NCBI RefSeq assembly: GCF_020497125.1
Contig: NC_059075.1
Coordinates: forward strand, 29,300,003-29,364,002
Length of the DNA: 64,000 bases
Source: Mauremys mutica
Taxonomy: Eukaryota > Chordata > Testudines > Geoemydidae
Reading direction: 5' to 3'
The notes beneath the pieces are model-generated. The model did not search any database and was not told the origin of the DNA. It saw nothing but the letters and a program-made list of their open reading frames with translations. Made by a program: the position numbers and the translations under genes. Positions 13,801 to 28,800 of this stretch are shown in pieces (within the stretch, counting starts at the first letter, position 1; every line of letters starts with the position of its first letter).

Positions 13801-16800
13801 ACTTTTAATATCCCAGTTGGTGATGCCGACCGGAGCCATCAGGGTCCCTTTTCAACCAGGTGTTCTGGTCAAAAACGAGACACTTGGCAACCCTACATGT
13901 GGCCCGCAACCATCCTTATATTTAATATTGGGACATAGCTCATGGAGGATCCAGGATGAAATACTCCATCTTCATCTGAGCAGCCAGGCGACGTAGGCCA
14001 TCTAGATCAAGACATATTCTTAAGCCCTTTAGTTTCCACAGGCCATGCTGCCATCTTAGTTCCTGTATCTGATCTTATGGAAGTCAATAGGAGTTTTGCA
14101 ACTGACTTCAGTAGAAGCAAAAGCAGGCCATTAAAGATATGGGTAACTGCAAGCGATTTCCACGCCAAACTCAGCCCTTGATTACATACAAGTCTTACCA
14201 ACTTCCGTGTATGACCGGAGACAAAATGGGGTCCTAGCTTCAACCCATGGGCTTACAGAAATTTTACATTAAGGCCCTCAACTGGGCAAAGTTCTGGTCC
14301 TGTGGAAATAACGGTACCTTCACAGCTGGTTTGTTAATTGCATTATGGCATTCAATGTGCTGGCAGTGGATGGGATTCCAGGCTGCAAAACCAAAACACA
14401 GCTGATTAACAAAAAAATAAATATTATTCATAGGTACTATTATGCTAGTGCCAAGAGGCCCCAATCCAGACTGGGCCCCATTGTGCTAGCTGCTGTACAA
14501 ATACAAAGGAAGACACGACCCCTGTTCCTGAGCTGTTCCTAGGGCAGCTCAGCAACACACTATCCCTTACTAAGGGCTGTGTCCTCAATGCTCAGATTTT
14601 GTCACACATTCCAGCCCTCTAGGGAATTTGAGCCACGCCTAGTGGGGAAACCCCCTGTAATCAGCTGTCTGCCCCACTCACCTGCCTCCTGGGGCTGAGC
14701 AACCAATCAGGACTGCTACAGGAAAAGCTCTCCCCACCACCACCCCATAGCAATCCAAAACTGTTCTGACAGGAGGGGAGGGGAAAGGAAGGAGCTAAAC
14801 AGACCAGCGGCTCAGGGCAACTCCATCCCATCCTCTGAGCAATGTGAGGGATAGGACAGCATGAGTGTTCCTCCGCAGGAGCCCCCCATGACTGGAAAGG
14901 GGAGAGGGTACCCTGCTGCAGTCCCCCAGGCCTGGGAGAGGGAGATGAAAACCCATGAAGAGCAGAGGGGAAGCTGGGGGGGGGAACAGGCAAATGTGGG
15001 GGCGAGAGCTCCTGTAGCAGGAGCCAAAAATCACTTTATCCAATAAATGTGGAATCATCTGCAACACTGTCATGCACACACTGGGGATGGGCAGGAGCAG
15101 TTCAAAAACCAGAAAACAGACCAAAAACCACAGAATAGAATATCTTATTTTAGAAAGCCCATGATTTTGGGGGGCAATCTCATGATTTGTTGAGGTCCAA
15201 ATCTTTATTTTTGCTCTCTTGAGGGTGGCAATACTGTGTCCTAGAAACACAATCTAGCCCTAAATGAGCCGCAGAACAATTTAAAATATAATAATACAAT
15301 GAACAAGGTCAGAGATAAGCAATATACAAACCAGAGCGACATATAAATCCCAATAATCTGACCTCATTAAAAGGGAAAGTGAATGCTACATAGGAGGTGA
15401 CAGTAATCAAATATTAGAGGTGCATTCCAGTGGATCCAGACCCAAGTTCACATTCTGAATGTCCCAAAGCTCAGGGTCATTTAAGTGTGGGGTTCTGGTG
15501 CCAGCCCAACTGTACTCCAAATGGAAAAAAATCCAAAAAGACAACACAACATTGAAAATATGATTCTTCAAAGCAGAGAGATGGGGTTAAGGCCAACAAG
15601 CAGCAAAAGGAAGTTCCCACCCTTAAGAACCATCCCAGCAGAAGCACAGTCCCTACCAATATAAGATGCAAAACAGCACAGAGGAAGGTGAGCGTGAGAC
15701 ATTGTGCCATCCACCTACTCAGCTTTGCCTCTCTCTTCCTGCTTTCCCACATCCTTCTTTCCAGCCCTGGGAACTTTCCTACTGAGCTCTGTTTGCACGT
15801 GACTCCAGTGACAGTAATAGCTAGAAGAGGAGTCATAGCAACAGCAGCAGCTATAACAAATGAGACATCAATAGCATCCAACGTGACACTAGAAAGGGAC
15901 ATTGAATGGATCCCTTCTGGGTACCTACAGGGTACCTTTATATCCCAGTTTGGGACTTTGCACTGTAGGTTTATGGGGAGAGGTTATCCAGTTAGTGTTG
16001 GGACTGACACACTGGATTTATTGGATCTGATCCCAGCTTCTACTACCCATAACTTCTACCGGTTACCATCACCTTTTGAAAGCACACTGAAATAGACATT
16101 GCCTATAGAATATTGTAGTTAGGATCCCTCTGACAGGAGTTAACAGCTAACACTAGTACACACCAGACCACCTCGTTTATTGTGTTTATACAAACATTTT
16201 TGCACTTACCTGTGTACTGCAATCCTCTGTACTCACTTATTGCCCCTGGCGGTTTTAAATTGGGCCAATAGTGGAATAGCATTTGTACTGCTGGAGGTTT
16301 TACTTGAGAAGGACCATAAGCTATTACATACAGCAAGTCCTAAGGAACAACATGTGTAGCCTGTTTAGTTTGCATAGTAACAAAACACAACTCATTTCAT
16401 AACATTACTTTATGTATGTTTTCAAATGTACTTACACATATACCAATTGTATACATTTTACACCCTGCCCACCAACTTTTGCAAACTCTTTGGGGGAGCT
16501 TAGATGGCAACTCTACCGGTATGTTTGTAAAGCACCTAGCACAATGGATCTGTGATCTTGACTGGGGCCTCCAGGTGCTACCACAATGCATATAATATAT
16601 AATAACTTCAAGCAAATTAAGCCTTCTGTCTAGATACAGACCAAAAAGGTGGAGTTTGGATCCATAACTGGATCCAGATTTGGTTCAGGCTAAGGATAAG
16701 AATCCAGATTTGAGGTCAAATGGGGACTAAATTACCTCTGGCCTCAATGATACTACACACAAACCATCCTCATAAAAATTCAGTCCAATATGAACTAGTA

Positions 16801-19800
16801 AGATCTCTTGCTCTTACAAGATTTTTCCCAACGTGAGCAACATTTAAGCAGGATTCAGAAAACGGGCCCCGATCTGAAGGGATGGAACAGCATCTACAAA
16901 TTCCAATTCTGAGCAACCAACACATGCTTGCCCCAAATTCAGCAGGAGGATCACACATGGAAATCACTACTTCTGACTTTCTGGCTCAAAGTGACTACAG
17001 TTTTCAAGCCATCTGGTTTTCATTATTGTAAACAACATTGTCTATATAAAGGTATATTTGGTCACAAACTTACTTTCCATACTTCTTGCTTATATTTCAT
17101 GAGGCATTCCAGTAACTGACAATGATACACTGAGAGAGAAAAGATCATATAAGCATGACACTGAAATGGAAACTCAAGTTCAAGAAATGGCTTGTGTCGC
17201 ATTTAATTTAGTTTATTGAATCTACATTCTGTTTAATTCCATGTTTACAAAGTGAACACTTTGCTAAGGGCTCATTGTCCTGGGGTTAGAGTAGATAATT
17301 GAGAGTCGGAAATTAAATATCAGTAGTTCGTTGATGCTGAGGAATGCGTGTACCAAATTTTGGCACTTACTCTTTGCACAGATATGGAGTAGTTCCCTTT
17401 GCCTACATCTGATTTATCTGCCTATTCACTTAGAGCTTGTTTTTATGGCAGTATGTGAATATATGATGCCAAATTCAGCTCTGGTGTAACAGTGTTGTGG
17501 CTAGAGCAGGGATTTGGGAGTCAAAAAGCAAAATACTTCATACAAAAATCTCATTCATATTTAAAATTTGTCATAAAAATAGCATATTTCTAGGTTGTGG
17601 CCTACTTTTATTCAGCTTTGGTTAATCATGTTTGTATTGTGGAAGACTTCTTCACATGCTCATGGTACAGACGGCCCAGTGCATTTCAATATCTACACCA
17701 CTTAATAAATAAATAGGAGAGAGTTGTTTACGGCAAAGAGAGAGTCAATTCCTATGGGTCAAATGTTATCTTCACTTGACAGTAGTGTGACCTCACTGAC
17801 ATCACTGGGGCTGCGCCAGTGTTAGAGAGAGCAGATTTTGCCTTCGGGTGCTTTCTAATTACAATTAAATTAATTACAGTTTATTTTGGAGCCTGTAGAC
17901 AGCAATCGCTGTCTCGCTAAAAAAGTGACAACAATTGTGATTCTAGCAGTACAGGAGTCCAGTATATGAGACAATAAAACAGATTCTTTAATTATGACTG
18001 ATGGTTAGTAATTATTGCTAAGCACTGATGTTAGAATGTTCCATTTTCTGATGTTAAGCTAGAATAAGCAGGACTGCTTTAAAGTCTCAATTTCACTGTA
18101 CATGCACAAACCAATGAAAAAAATATTTTCATTGATAATAATCTAAATTTACAGATAGGAGGAGTAAGAAAAATACTGCTTGAGAACTTACTAGAGTTGG
18201 ATTTAAGAATATGTACTTTGTATGTTTTGACATGTGATGTTGACAATTTGTGTTTTAATGGTTATAAAGCTGTAGTTTTTTTCAGTCTCAACATCTGCTG
18301 TCACTAAATATTTAAGGTCTGATTCCTGACCCCGTTCTCTGACACCAGCACCACCACCACCACCCCGCCAATACCCACAACTGTGAACTTTAAATTGGTA
18401 AAATATGCTTAAAACACATAATTTTGCACATCTGTGAAAATTTAATTTGATAAAAATAGGAAAAAAATACTTACAAATAATCAACATTATCCATAAAAAT
18501 TATAAACAAATAAAATTAAAATGGAATCCTGACAAGCCTAGTTGTCTGGAAACATTGCTGCTTCAAATACCAGTCTCAGAAATGCCAAGTTTTAACTAAA
18601 AGGACTATTTTTAAATCCATTTTCGCAATTCCAGCATGGTGAGGAGAAGCATTTCCAATTGTCTGAACTTTCAGCGAGCTGAGTTCTCAAACACTTTCTT
18701 TGACGTAATATTTCATGACTCATACCTTTACAAGGACAGAGAGATACAAACAATGGTGCATATTTATTTATACATACCGGGATTTGATGTGTACTGCATT
18801 GCAATCATTAGCATTGAAGATGCAGATAGATTGACGTGTGCAGGCACCCCTTCTCTCCTCGAAGATCCCACTTAAAGGGAAGCAAAAAATATCTCCTAGT
18901 GTACAGCAAGAAAAATAGAAAACAACTGCACCCAGTTTAGATTTTGACTGACGCAAATAAAATGCATAGGGATGCGTGTATTTAAAAAAAAAAAAAACCA
19001 ACCGTGATGGGGTAAAAGCTCTCTGATGGCAAAAGAAAGACTATTGTAGATGTGGTGTTTGCTCCCAGGGCTTTAGCCTAGTTCCCCTGAATAGCAAGGT
19101 TTCTGTCTGAGAGCTGTGCTAGCAAAACCCTCCTCCGGAACCATGGCTCTGAAATGTTTTCAGTCTGCAACCCACAAAATGGCCACAATATCAGCTCACA
19201 ACACACCATATCCCACAATCCTTTTCTGTTAGGATTCAGGTCCTGGGGGAAACAATGGAAAGCTTGTGGGAGCTACTGAGTGGGGCAACGGGGTTGATGA
19301 GAGGACTGGTATTGAGGAATGGTGGGTGGGGCTGGAGTGGAATAGGGTGCTGGCTGTTGTTGGTCTATAGTATAGATTAGTCCCTAGGCAGCATGATTTT
19401 AATCACTATTCAGACTAAAAATCCCATTCCTCACTAGCTGGGGTAACTATACTAGAACACTGATACCAACAGCAGTATTTAAACATGGGAGCTATGATTC
19501 TGGTTGTAGGGGATAAGACCTAATAGACCCTAGCTGGAGCTTCTGCTGATCTCCTAGTGGACTGATCAATGTTGAGCTACTGGTCACCACCAGCTAGAAT
19601 CCTGGGAAAGCCCTGAAGATTGAGGGTATTTATTGGGCTGCCATCATTCATCTCCTGATATCGATTGCAGAAACAGAGTTACAAAGCAAAGGCTTAGTGG
19701 AGCCTGTTGCTGGGGTTATGAGTTGCTTAAGCAAGTGGGGTTAGTGGAAGAGAAGCTGTGAAACAGTTCAGCAATGTGCTATAGATGGCCGGACCCATAG

Positions 19801-22800
19801 ATCATAGCACTCAGATAATGAATATAATTGATACCCCTGAGTGTACATGCCACAAGTGTAATTACCTCTGATTTAATTACTGTTCTGCTGGAACTATTCT
19901 CTGCCACGTCAGTAGCCCAGTAATTACATGCCGCTCAAAACAATCCCCAAATTATTATGGCACGATCTGTTTGTGATAATTTATATTGCGAAATACATAT
20001 TCTCCCACAGTTCTGACCTAGCATTTAAAAATAGTCTATACAGAAAAGGTACCATGCGGTATTAGAAACAAAATATAGAGTTGGACTGATTTATACAGCG
20101 ATTTGAGAAAACTGTGTGAGAAAAAGGCAATTGGCTAACTACTGCTCTCAGTTACATATGTACAATATCCACTGCGGGACTAGTATCCATTTAACTAAAG
20201 GGAGAATTAGACTTAATAGGTTGTTCTGGAGAATAGTTTCAGAGATTTGAGGAAATACAGGATTGGAGGAGCACTCTATAGAAAATTCTGCATTGAATGC
20301 ATTTTTCACAATCTAGCATAATGGATAGATAAAGGCTTTAGTTCAAGATTCTTTAAACCACAGTGAGACTATTGCATATTAATTTGTATTTCTATAGGAC
20401 CTTCCATCCACAATATCAAAGAACTTTAGAAAACATTATAGAATTAAGCCTCACAAGACCCTCATGATATAGGGAAGTATTATTATTCCCATTTTACAAA
20501 TGGGGAAACTGAGGTACAGAGCTGTTAAGTGGCCTGCCCAGGGTCACACAGCAAATCTGTCGGAGAGCCAGGAATAGCAGATAACAGACCTCCTCAGAGT
20601 CCTATGCTTTAGGACACTAGACCATGCTTCTTCCGATATTCTGTAGAGATTTGCTGTGCAAAACTCCCAGTACCATTAATGGAGCTCTGAATGCAGAAAT
20701 AGTTCATACTGTCAGATAAAGGACTCTAATATCCTGGGACCAGCATGGCTACACAACAACACTGCATACAACAAAGGTCTATAGGGCTGATAAGAAAGGG
20801 GAATTTAGCTGGTTATGGTACAACTGACACTTGTTATAGTCCCCAGTCTCCAAATTTGTGAAATGTGAAAAAAAGATGTATTTACAGCAGCTACTGAAAG
20901 GTCAGCAAGCTTTTATCAGGTACATAGATGAGTGTTCAAATCACAGCTAGTCAGTATTGCTTTGGATCCACAGCCTGCAGGGATTTTAACTTTATGCAGT
21001 AATTCAATATCCTTTCAGAAAAATCAGAAAATTAGCTACCTATTAGATTCATTCCTGACAATTACAGTTAGAACAGATTCCATTGGCACCCATAATTACT
21101 CAGTACAAAGCAATAAGATAAACAGAGCCAAATTCTGCTATTGGATGTCCATCAGTTATATTGACTGTAGTTGTTCATGTGCATCCCGATGCAAATGTTA
21201 TACATATTGCTGTTGCATCTGTATTTTCAGGAACATATTGTACATTTGCTCTGTATTCAGGACTCCCATTGCTATCATTGGAAGCTCTCTGTGTAATTAG
21301 TACAGTATATCACCTTACGATGTTTTATTTCACCCTTTAAGTGAAAAGAAATAACCTAGTAATACAACATAAGAAGTAGACATTCTGTATAACTTCTTCC
21401 TCTGGTAACAGCAGCCACATTGAATTACATTTTGTAGCAAGCAAGTAGATTAATATGTAACCACATCCACATGGTAAATAAAACATGGATAACTATGGTC
21501 TAATGTTATTTTAAAAACCTACGTACTTTCTGAAATGTAACATTATTAGAATGAATTCCACTTACATATAGCCATAGGCAGAAAAGAGGTACTGAGATAC
21601 TCTATAATATCCTTGTGCAGAAATGGTGGAAAGGTGGCTAATGTTGAAATCATTGTATAAGGCAAAGTACTCAGGATGTCATCATTGAGAAAAGGAAGCA
21701 AACATGTGGTTGTGTAAAAAATCGACTGTCCAAGATCTGTCAAAGAAAATTCAATAAACAGAGCATCATTATATTTTATTTTTTTTTAAAAAAAAAAAAC
21801 ATGATATATTTTTTGGTTTATGGACTGTTTACAAAACAATCATAATAACTTAAACTTAAATTGTGCCTTTCTCCCCAAAATTGTTTAGAAATTTAGTTGA
21901 TATTTAAACACCACACAGGAATCACTTCACCCACCATTATAATGAATTTCCTTCTAGGGTGGAAGGAGGCAGCTGTTTAACAGCAAATAGCAACAGTTTA
22001 GAGCAGAGGCTGGCAAACTACAGCTGGCAGGCCACATCCAGCCCAGGACTGTCCTGCCCGCCCTTGAGCTCCCAGCCAGAGAGACTAGCCCCCAGCCCCT
22101 CTCCTGCTGTTCCCCCTCCCCCGCAGCCTCAGCTCACTGTGCTGTCAGCTCTCTGGGCAGTGGGACTGCAAGCTCCAGCTAGGCAGCGTGGCGGCGAGAG
22201 CCGCGAGTCTGCCCTGGTGCTCTAGACTGCGCAGTGGCATGGCTGGCTCCGGCCGGGCGGTGCGGCTGCCAGTTCTGGTGTTCTAAGCAGCATAGTAAGG
22301 GGGCAGGGAGCGGGGTGATTGGATAAGGGGCAGGGGGTCGCAGGGGCTTGTCAGGGGGCGGGGGTGTGGATAGGGGTCAGGGCAGTCAGGGGACAGGGAG
22401 CAGGGGGGATTGGATGGGGGTGGGGTCCTGGGGAGCAGTTAGGGGCAGGGGGTTCCAGGAGGTGGTGGTCAGGGGACAAGGAACAGGGGGGGTTGAATGG
22501 GTTGGGAGTTGTGAGGGGGGCAGTCAGGGGGCAGGAAGTGGGAGGAGGCAGGGGCCAGGCTGTCTGGGGAGGCACAGCCTTCCCTACCCGGCTCTCCATA
22601 CAGTTTTGGAAACCTGATGTGGCCCTCAGGCCAAAACGTTTGCCCACCCCACATCTAGAGGGAAAATGAACTCTGTGAAACCAACACAGGAGCATGGATG
22701 GGGGCGTGGGTTTAGGTAGGGAGAATGCCACTATCAGAGTTAGAATTTGGCCAGGACATTGGTATATTAACCGACCTATTCTTGCAAAAAGTGCCATAGC

Positions 22801-25800
22801 AGCTGTCATAGCCACAGGAAATCAGAACCTATGTTTTAAATCTCATTCAAAGAGCAAAGTGTTTCCAGAACACCAGACTGGGGCACTGGTTCTGTGCTGA
22901 CTCAGAGGGAAGAATGTCACTGTATTTTCAACACAACAAGTGATTAAACTGCTGAATTCATTACCACAGTAAGTCATTGAGGCCAAGAACTCACTAAGAT
23001 TTAAAAAGAGATTGGATATTTATATGGATATCAAGTATATTCAGAGTTATCATAATTAATTATACAAAAAATTATGGAAAGGATATTAAAACTTGTGCTT
23101 CAGGGCTTAAGCCAATCTTTAGATATCAGGATCAGACTTGTTGTGAGGGAGGCACATTCTCCCACATTTGCCTTCCTCTGAAGTATCTGGTGCCAGCCAC
23201 TGACAGAGGGGACTAGAGGTACCCTTGAGTCTGATGTAAAGTCTGGCAATTCCTGTGTTCCTATGAATCACAAAAACCTCCTCCTGAAGCAAGTGGGTTT
23301 CTAGTCCAAGCTCTGTGACTAACTCACTGTGTGCTCTTGGGCAAGTCACTTAGGCAGCCTGTGCCTCTGTTTTCCCATCTGTAAACTGGGGATATTTATA
23401 CCTACCTTTGTAAAGTGCTTAGAGATCTATGACTGAAAAGCACTCTATAAGTTCTAACAATCATTAATGTATTCCGTTTTAGTGTCTTCAAAGGTCCTCC
23501 ATGCAAGGGCCACATACTGCAGGATGCAGAGTGCCTCTCTCTTGCAATAAATGCTCAGCATCTTGCACGAAAAGTACTAAGTACAGATGTGGCCTAGCTT
23601 GTGAAATCTGACAGGATCAAAATACAAGTGGTCTGGCTGAAGGCACAACAGTATTGTTCTAGGTCTAAGTTGTTCTGATAACTACATTTTATTAAAGAAA
23701 TTACTAAGATGAAGGAAGGAATAAATTACAAGTTTCATTACAAATTTTAATCCACTGTACAGACATCATATCATCTCTTCCTACGTCTATACTGGAATCA
23801 AAATACATTATCTATCCAAAAGGAATTCTGAAAGCAACAGGGAAATCTTTCCTGCAAAATTAATTTATATACTTACCAAAGCTTAACAGCCTGGAGCACA
23901 GTTCTCTCCACCTCAGTGTACAAGTGACACCCATTGAAATCAAGATAGATATTGGTATCCTGAGATGGGGAGAACTGGGCCCCAGGCTTTCAGTAAAGAT
24001 AACCACAGTCTACAAAACTGAATAATGGAGGAGTTGACTAAGAACAATATAAATAGCAACATGTGATCAAAAACTAATAAATTTTGTGATGAGATGATTC
24101 AAAGCACTGTGCAAAACCATCTATTTCTGTATATTCAGACTTACAATCCTTTCTTTTTACCCAGTTACATTTTAAACCAGTCTCTATTACAGTGGTTCCC
24201 AAACTTGTTCTGCCACTTGTGCAGAGAAAGCCCCTGGTGGGCCGGGCCGGTTTGTGTACCTGCCGTGTCCGCAGGTTCAGTTGATCGCCGCTCCCAGCAG
24301 TTCAATTCGCTGCTCCAGGCCAATGGGAGCTGCTGGAAACGGTGGCCAGTACGTCCCTCAGTCCGCAACGCTTCCAGCAGCTCCCATTGGCCCGGAGCCG
24401 CAATTGGCCGAACCTGCGGACGCAGCAGCTACACAAACCGGCCCGGCCCACTAGGGGCTTTCCCCGCACAAGCAGCGGAACAAGTTTGGGAACAACTGCT
24501 CTATTACATTGTTAAAATGTTGTTAAGATCTTTTATCAAATCTACTTTACATTTTACTCAGAGATGGGTCTGATCTGAACATCCCTGAGCATTAGTGGGC
24601 TTCAGAATCCAAACCCAAAGCCAGATCCACAATTTTCAAATAGGCCCTGACTCTTCAATTGAGTCAAATGAAAAGGCCAGATAAAAATACTTCCATTTTT
24701 TGAACAGGTTTAGGCCCATCTCTATTATTTTATTAAGGCCATGTCTACACTACAAAATATGTTGACCTAACTTCCATCAGCATACAGCCACCACACTTAT
24801 TAAATCGCTTGTGTGCGCGCACATTTGGGTCCTTGTGTTGGCAGTTCACCTCCTCACCAGCAGCACTTGTATCGATTGAATTGTCAGTGTGGGGCATTGT
24901 GGGATTGCCCCTGAAAGACAGTAACAGTCAATTTAAGCAACACAGCATCTACACTGACACTGCGTTAACCTAATTACATTGACCGTGACTATGCCACTCA
25001 GGGAGGTGGTGTTACTAAATCGGCATAGAGAGGCACTTATGTCGGCAGGAGCCAAATTTACGTGTAGACACTTCCACAGCTAGGTTGACACAAGGCAGCT
25101 TACATCAACGTAACTGTATAGCATAGACCAGGCCTTACATACCACACATGGATTCAAAGCACTGGATCTACGTGTACGGTAAGGATTCAAAGGCCTGCTT
25201 ACCATGCTGACCATGCTGTAGCAAAGGAACTAGATCCAGCAGAGTCACCAATGTCACGTAAAGTCCTTGATAGTCCAATGATGGGTAGTCTGATAACTGA
25301 GCATCACGACTTTGCTGGCCGCGTTCAGATGGAGCATCTCGCAGGACGCTGTAAAGGAGGGAGCGAGTAACAGTAGGGTTGATGGAACTGACCTGTGGTC
25401 TTAGAGATGGGGTGAGTGGGAATGGCACAGGAAAAAGACACATGGTCATGGGCACTGTCAAATTGGAGGCATCTTGATTCTCCTTCTTCCCTGTGCGGGA
25501 CAAAATGCTGTTGGGGGGACAAAGAAAAAAAAGAGACAACAAAGACACAAAGAACAGCACATTACATTGAAATGACACTATAAAACAAATAATAAAACAC
25601 CAGATACACCCCACATAAGATGCAATTTCTACCAATACCAGTGTGTTGGCAAATCTAGCAACCATTCACTTCCATGTGTCAAGATAGTAAAATTAAAAAT
25701 TGCCGTTTGTAAAAATTTCCATTGCATCTCATGTGTTATCTGGTTCATAAGGAGCAAAAATATAAAAATGCATGTTTCAGTGCCATACCCATGTTTCACA

Positions 25801-28800
25801 ATTAAGCAAAATTTGGGAATTGAGCTGCTTGCTAAGCAAAGAATAGCTGTGTTCAAATAGCTGGAGAATTTGCTTCTGAGAAGGTTTGGGGGAAATACAT
25901 TTTCAGTAAGATTGTTTGAACCAAGGGAGTGAAAACTTGTAAAATAAAGGTGTGGCACTTTCAGAAACATGTTTTAGCAAAGAATAAACATGTGGGTTTG
26001 TTAAGATAGTCTTAAAAATCACATGTTTATCGCATTAAAATAATGTCTGTATGTATTTTATGATACTGTTTCATGACATTCCGTCAGTATCATTTGAGAT
26101 AATGAAGTTTAAACAGGCACATGGATTTAGAAATAATATCATATTTCTAAAATGTTAACTAAACTACATTTGGAGAAGCTATAAAATAATATATAGTAGA
26201 TGATCTTTAGCATATGTTTGTGAGCTAATGATAATGGTTGTTTATGTGTGTTTTTAATTTTGCCCATGTTTGGGGAGGAAACATTTTATTTTATGAATAC
26301 AAACACTCTTTTGGTAAATAGTTACTTCCAAATCTAAGGGCTAAGCAAGCAATACCAGTTATAGAACTGCACAGACAGTGTGTTATCATACATTCCTGCT
26401 GCTACGTACTTACGTTATTATTCAACAAAACCCACTACAAACTAAAGGAAAGATAATTTCAAAAATTAAAATTAAAATTAGTGGGCATCAAAATAGAGGC
26501 TAAAAATCAACCAGCTTGCTATGTCTTTTAAAAATTGTTATAAACATGTTAGTCCAATTGTTCTGAAATGATTAATAATTTTAAAAATAGAATAAATTGC
26601 TGCTTAAGCAACAAAGCTATATTTTGGCTAGCCTAACAGAAAATGAATATGCATTACAGGGTTATCTAATAAATTTTTTCATGCTCCTATAAAAGTATTA
26701 TATGCTATTTTAATATATTAAACCACAGACCAACTTGTTTTACATGTACTGTACCCATAGGGTGAGCTTCTAAAAATGGCCAGTGTTGGCATACCTCTAC
26801 TCCCATTGAAATCAGTGTTAAAACTAGTAAAGTATAGGTGGGGCACTGAAACATCCATTGACTTCAGTAGAGCAGAGTTAGGTCAATGGTAAGCGCTTTT
26901 GAAAATTCCACCCACCCTACACAGAATTCAGGCCCCAATCTTGCAAACACTTAAACACCCATGTAACTTTACTCACATGTTGTCCCATAGAAGTCAGTAT
27001 GACAATTCACATGGGGAAGCTTCACACATGCTTATGTGTTTGTAAGAGAGGGCCTGGTTTATTTGCCATATAAATTTTATTAAAATTTTTACAAGTACAT
27101 CTCTGAGCAAAGCTGGCTACCGTCAGGCATGCCTGATCTCTCAAGTATGCAGATGTTATATAAATACAATATAATCTACCCTAAGAAAAGTTACTGCATA
27201 GTTGTTGTTATTTTTTTTTATTGTGCCTTGTATGCCTGTAAATTATTTTCATTTCTGTTACCCAATGTCCAGTCTAAGAAAAGTGGTAATAAGACTGTTC
27301 TGACAGTTTTTAAGAAATCATATCAATAAACCAACCAAGATCTATTAGGATTTTAAAAGTGAATGATCAGAGTGCTGATTCCTCGTTTTTGGATTTGCTT
27401 TTTTTTAATTTGCTTGACTTTCATATAATACATTTTGCAGCTTCTGATTTGAGATGTGGAGGTATTAAATTACATTCAACCCCTCTCTGTGAGCAGATTC
27501 TACCCAATTACCCACCAAATCCAGTTCCTTCACTTGCCAACACATCACTCCCCAGAAGTGCTGCCCCCTGGGAGCAATACTTCCAGGAAGGACATTAGAG
27601 CATTAATAAATCCTTGTTGAAAGGCACTGATGGCTAACATTCACCTCCCTTCTCCTTAATATGAAGGTGGGACCCATGGAGACTACAGGTCCCAGCATAC
27701 AATACTCCATCTTGATCACAGAGGCCTTTTATTCAATTCAGGTATTAGGGATGTGCCCCTACCAAAGCCCAAGTTCCTACCATCCCCAAACTCAGAGGAT
27801 CTCTGGATCTGGATATGCAGCTGACGCCAAGTTCTATAATGCAACCAGTCAAAACTCCAGATCCAATAACAATCCTGAACTTTGAGAAAGTTTGGCTGCA
27901 GATTCAGATCTGGCCACTGTAGCTCGTTCCCTTTTCTGCTCAATATGGAGCATTGTACACTGGGACCTGTAGTATCTGCAAGCCACCTCCATACTGAATC
28001 TGTCCCACTATATGCAAATGAGTTGCCAATGCATCTCTTAATTGGTCAAAGTTTGGGCTCGCTTGCTACAACATAGGCCATTCTCCAAATTACTACCTTC
28101 CCGAGGTGTTTCTTTGAGACATGGTGCCAGAGAAATTGCATCTCTCCACACACAAGAAAGCAGTAAAAATATCTTGTGCATTAATAACTGTTCATTAACT
28201 AAATAATTTTGTCTATAGTTAAGAAATGCACTGAGGAGTTTTTTCTAAGAAAACAAGAAAAAAGCAGATGTTCTGTAAGAGGTTTATGTTGTTCTAGGTC
28301 AATCCTCAAGTGAGGGAGGAAAGGCTGGAAATGAGTAATGCATGAAACTTAAATTCATGCTGTAATGTAAAGAAATGCTTCTGCCCAAAGAGAAAATTGA
28401 GGAGGAGCTAAATGAATCAATATGTTATGCATTGTGTATGGTGATTTTATGTGATGTTTATTCATAAAAAGTAAATGCCTCACTTTTTTCAACCATAGCC
28501 ACTTCTTCCCGCCCCCACCCCGAGCCTGTTACATAGTCAAATGTATATAAACCAAAGGACCAAGTTAATCCCTGCTTCAACTAAACTGAAGCTACCAGTA
28601 TTACACCAGATATGACTCTGACCCAAAACAGTGGGACTGCCCCACTCGGAAGAACTAAGTCAATATGTTTATAACTCAGAAAAGTAACTGTACTGTCAAG
28701 GTACAACAAGCTGCAAAAGCTACACCTGCTAAGGCCTAGTATGCTAACAACTGAATGGGGTATATTTGACTGTGTTTTATACTCCGTTGTGCAATAATGA

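Noticed and set aside
15477..16095. Two opposite-strand frames of about 135-141 codons
   Set aside because: They overlap each other, lie in UNC79 intron 7 and carry no recognisable domain; the hydrophobic runs fit chance.
18340..18364. CACCACCAC run considered as a CRISPR-like or satellite array
   Set aside because: It is only a short trinucleotide run without spacers or longer period.
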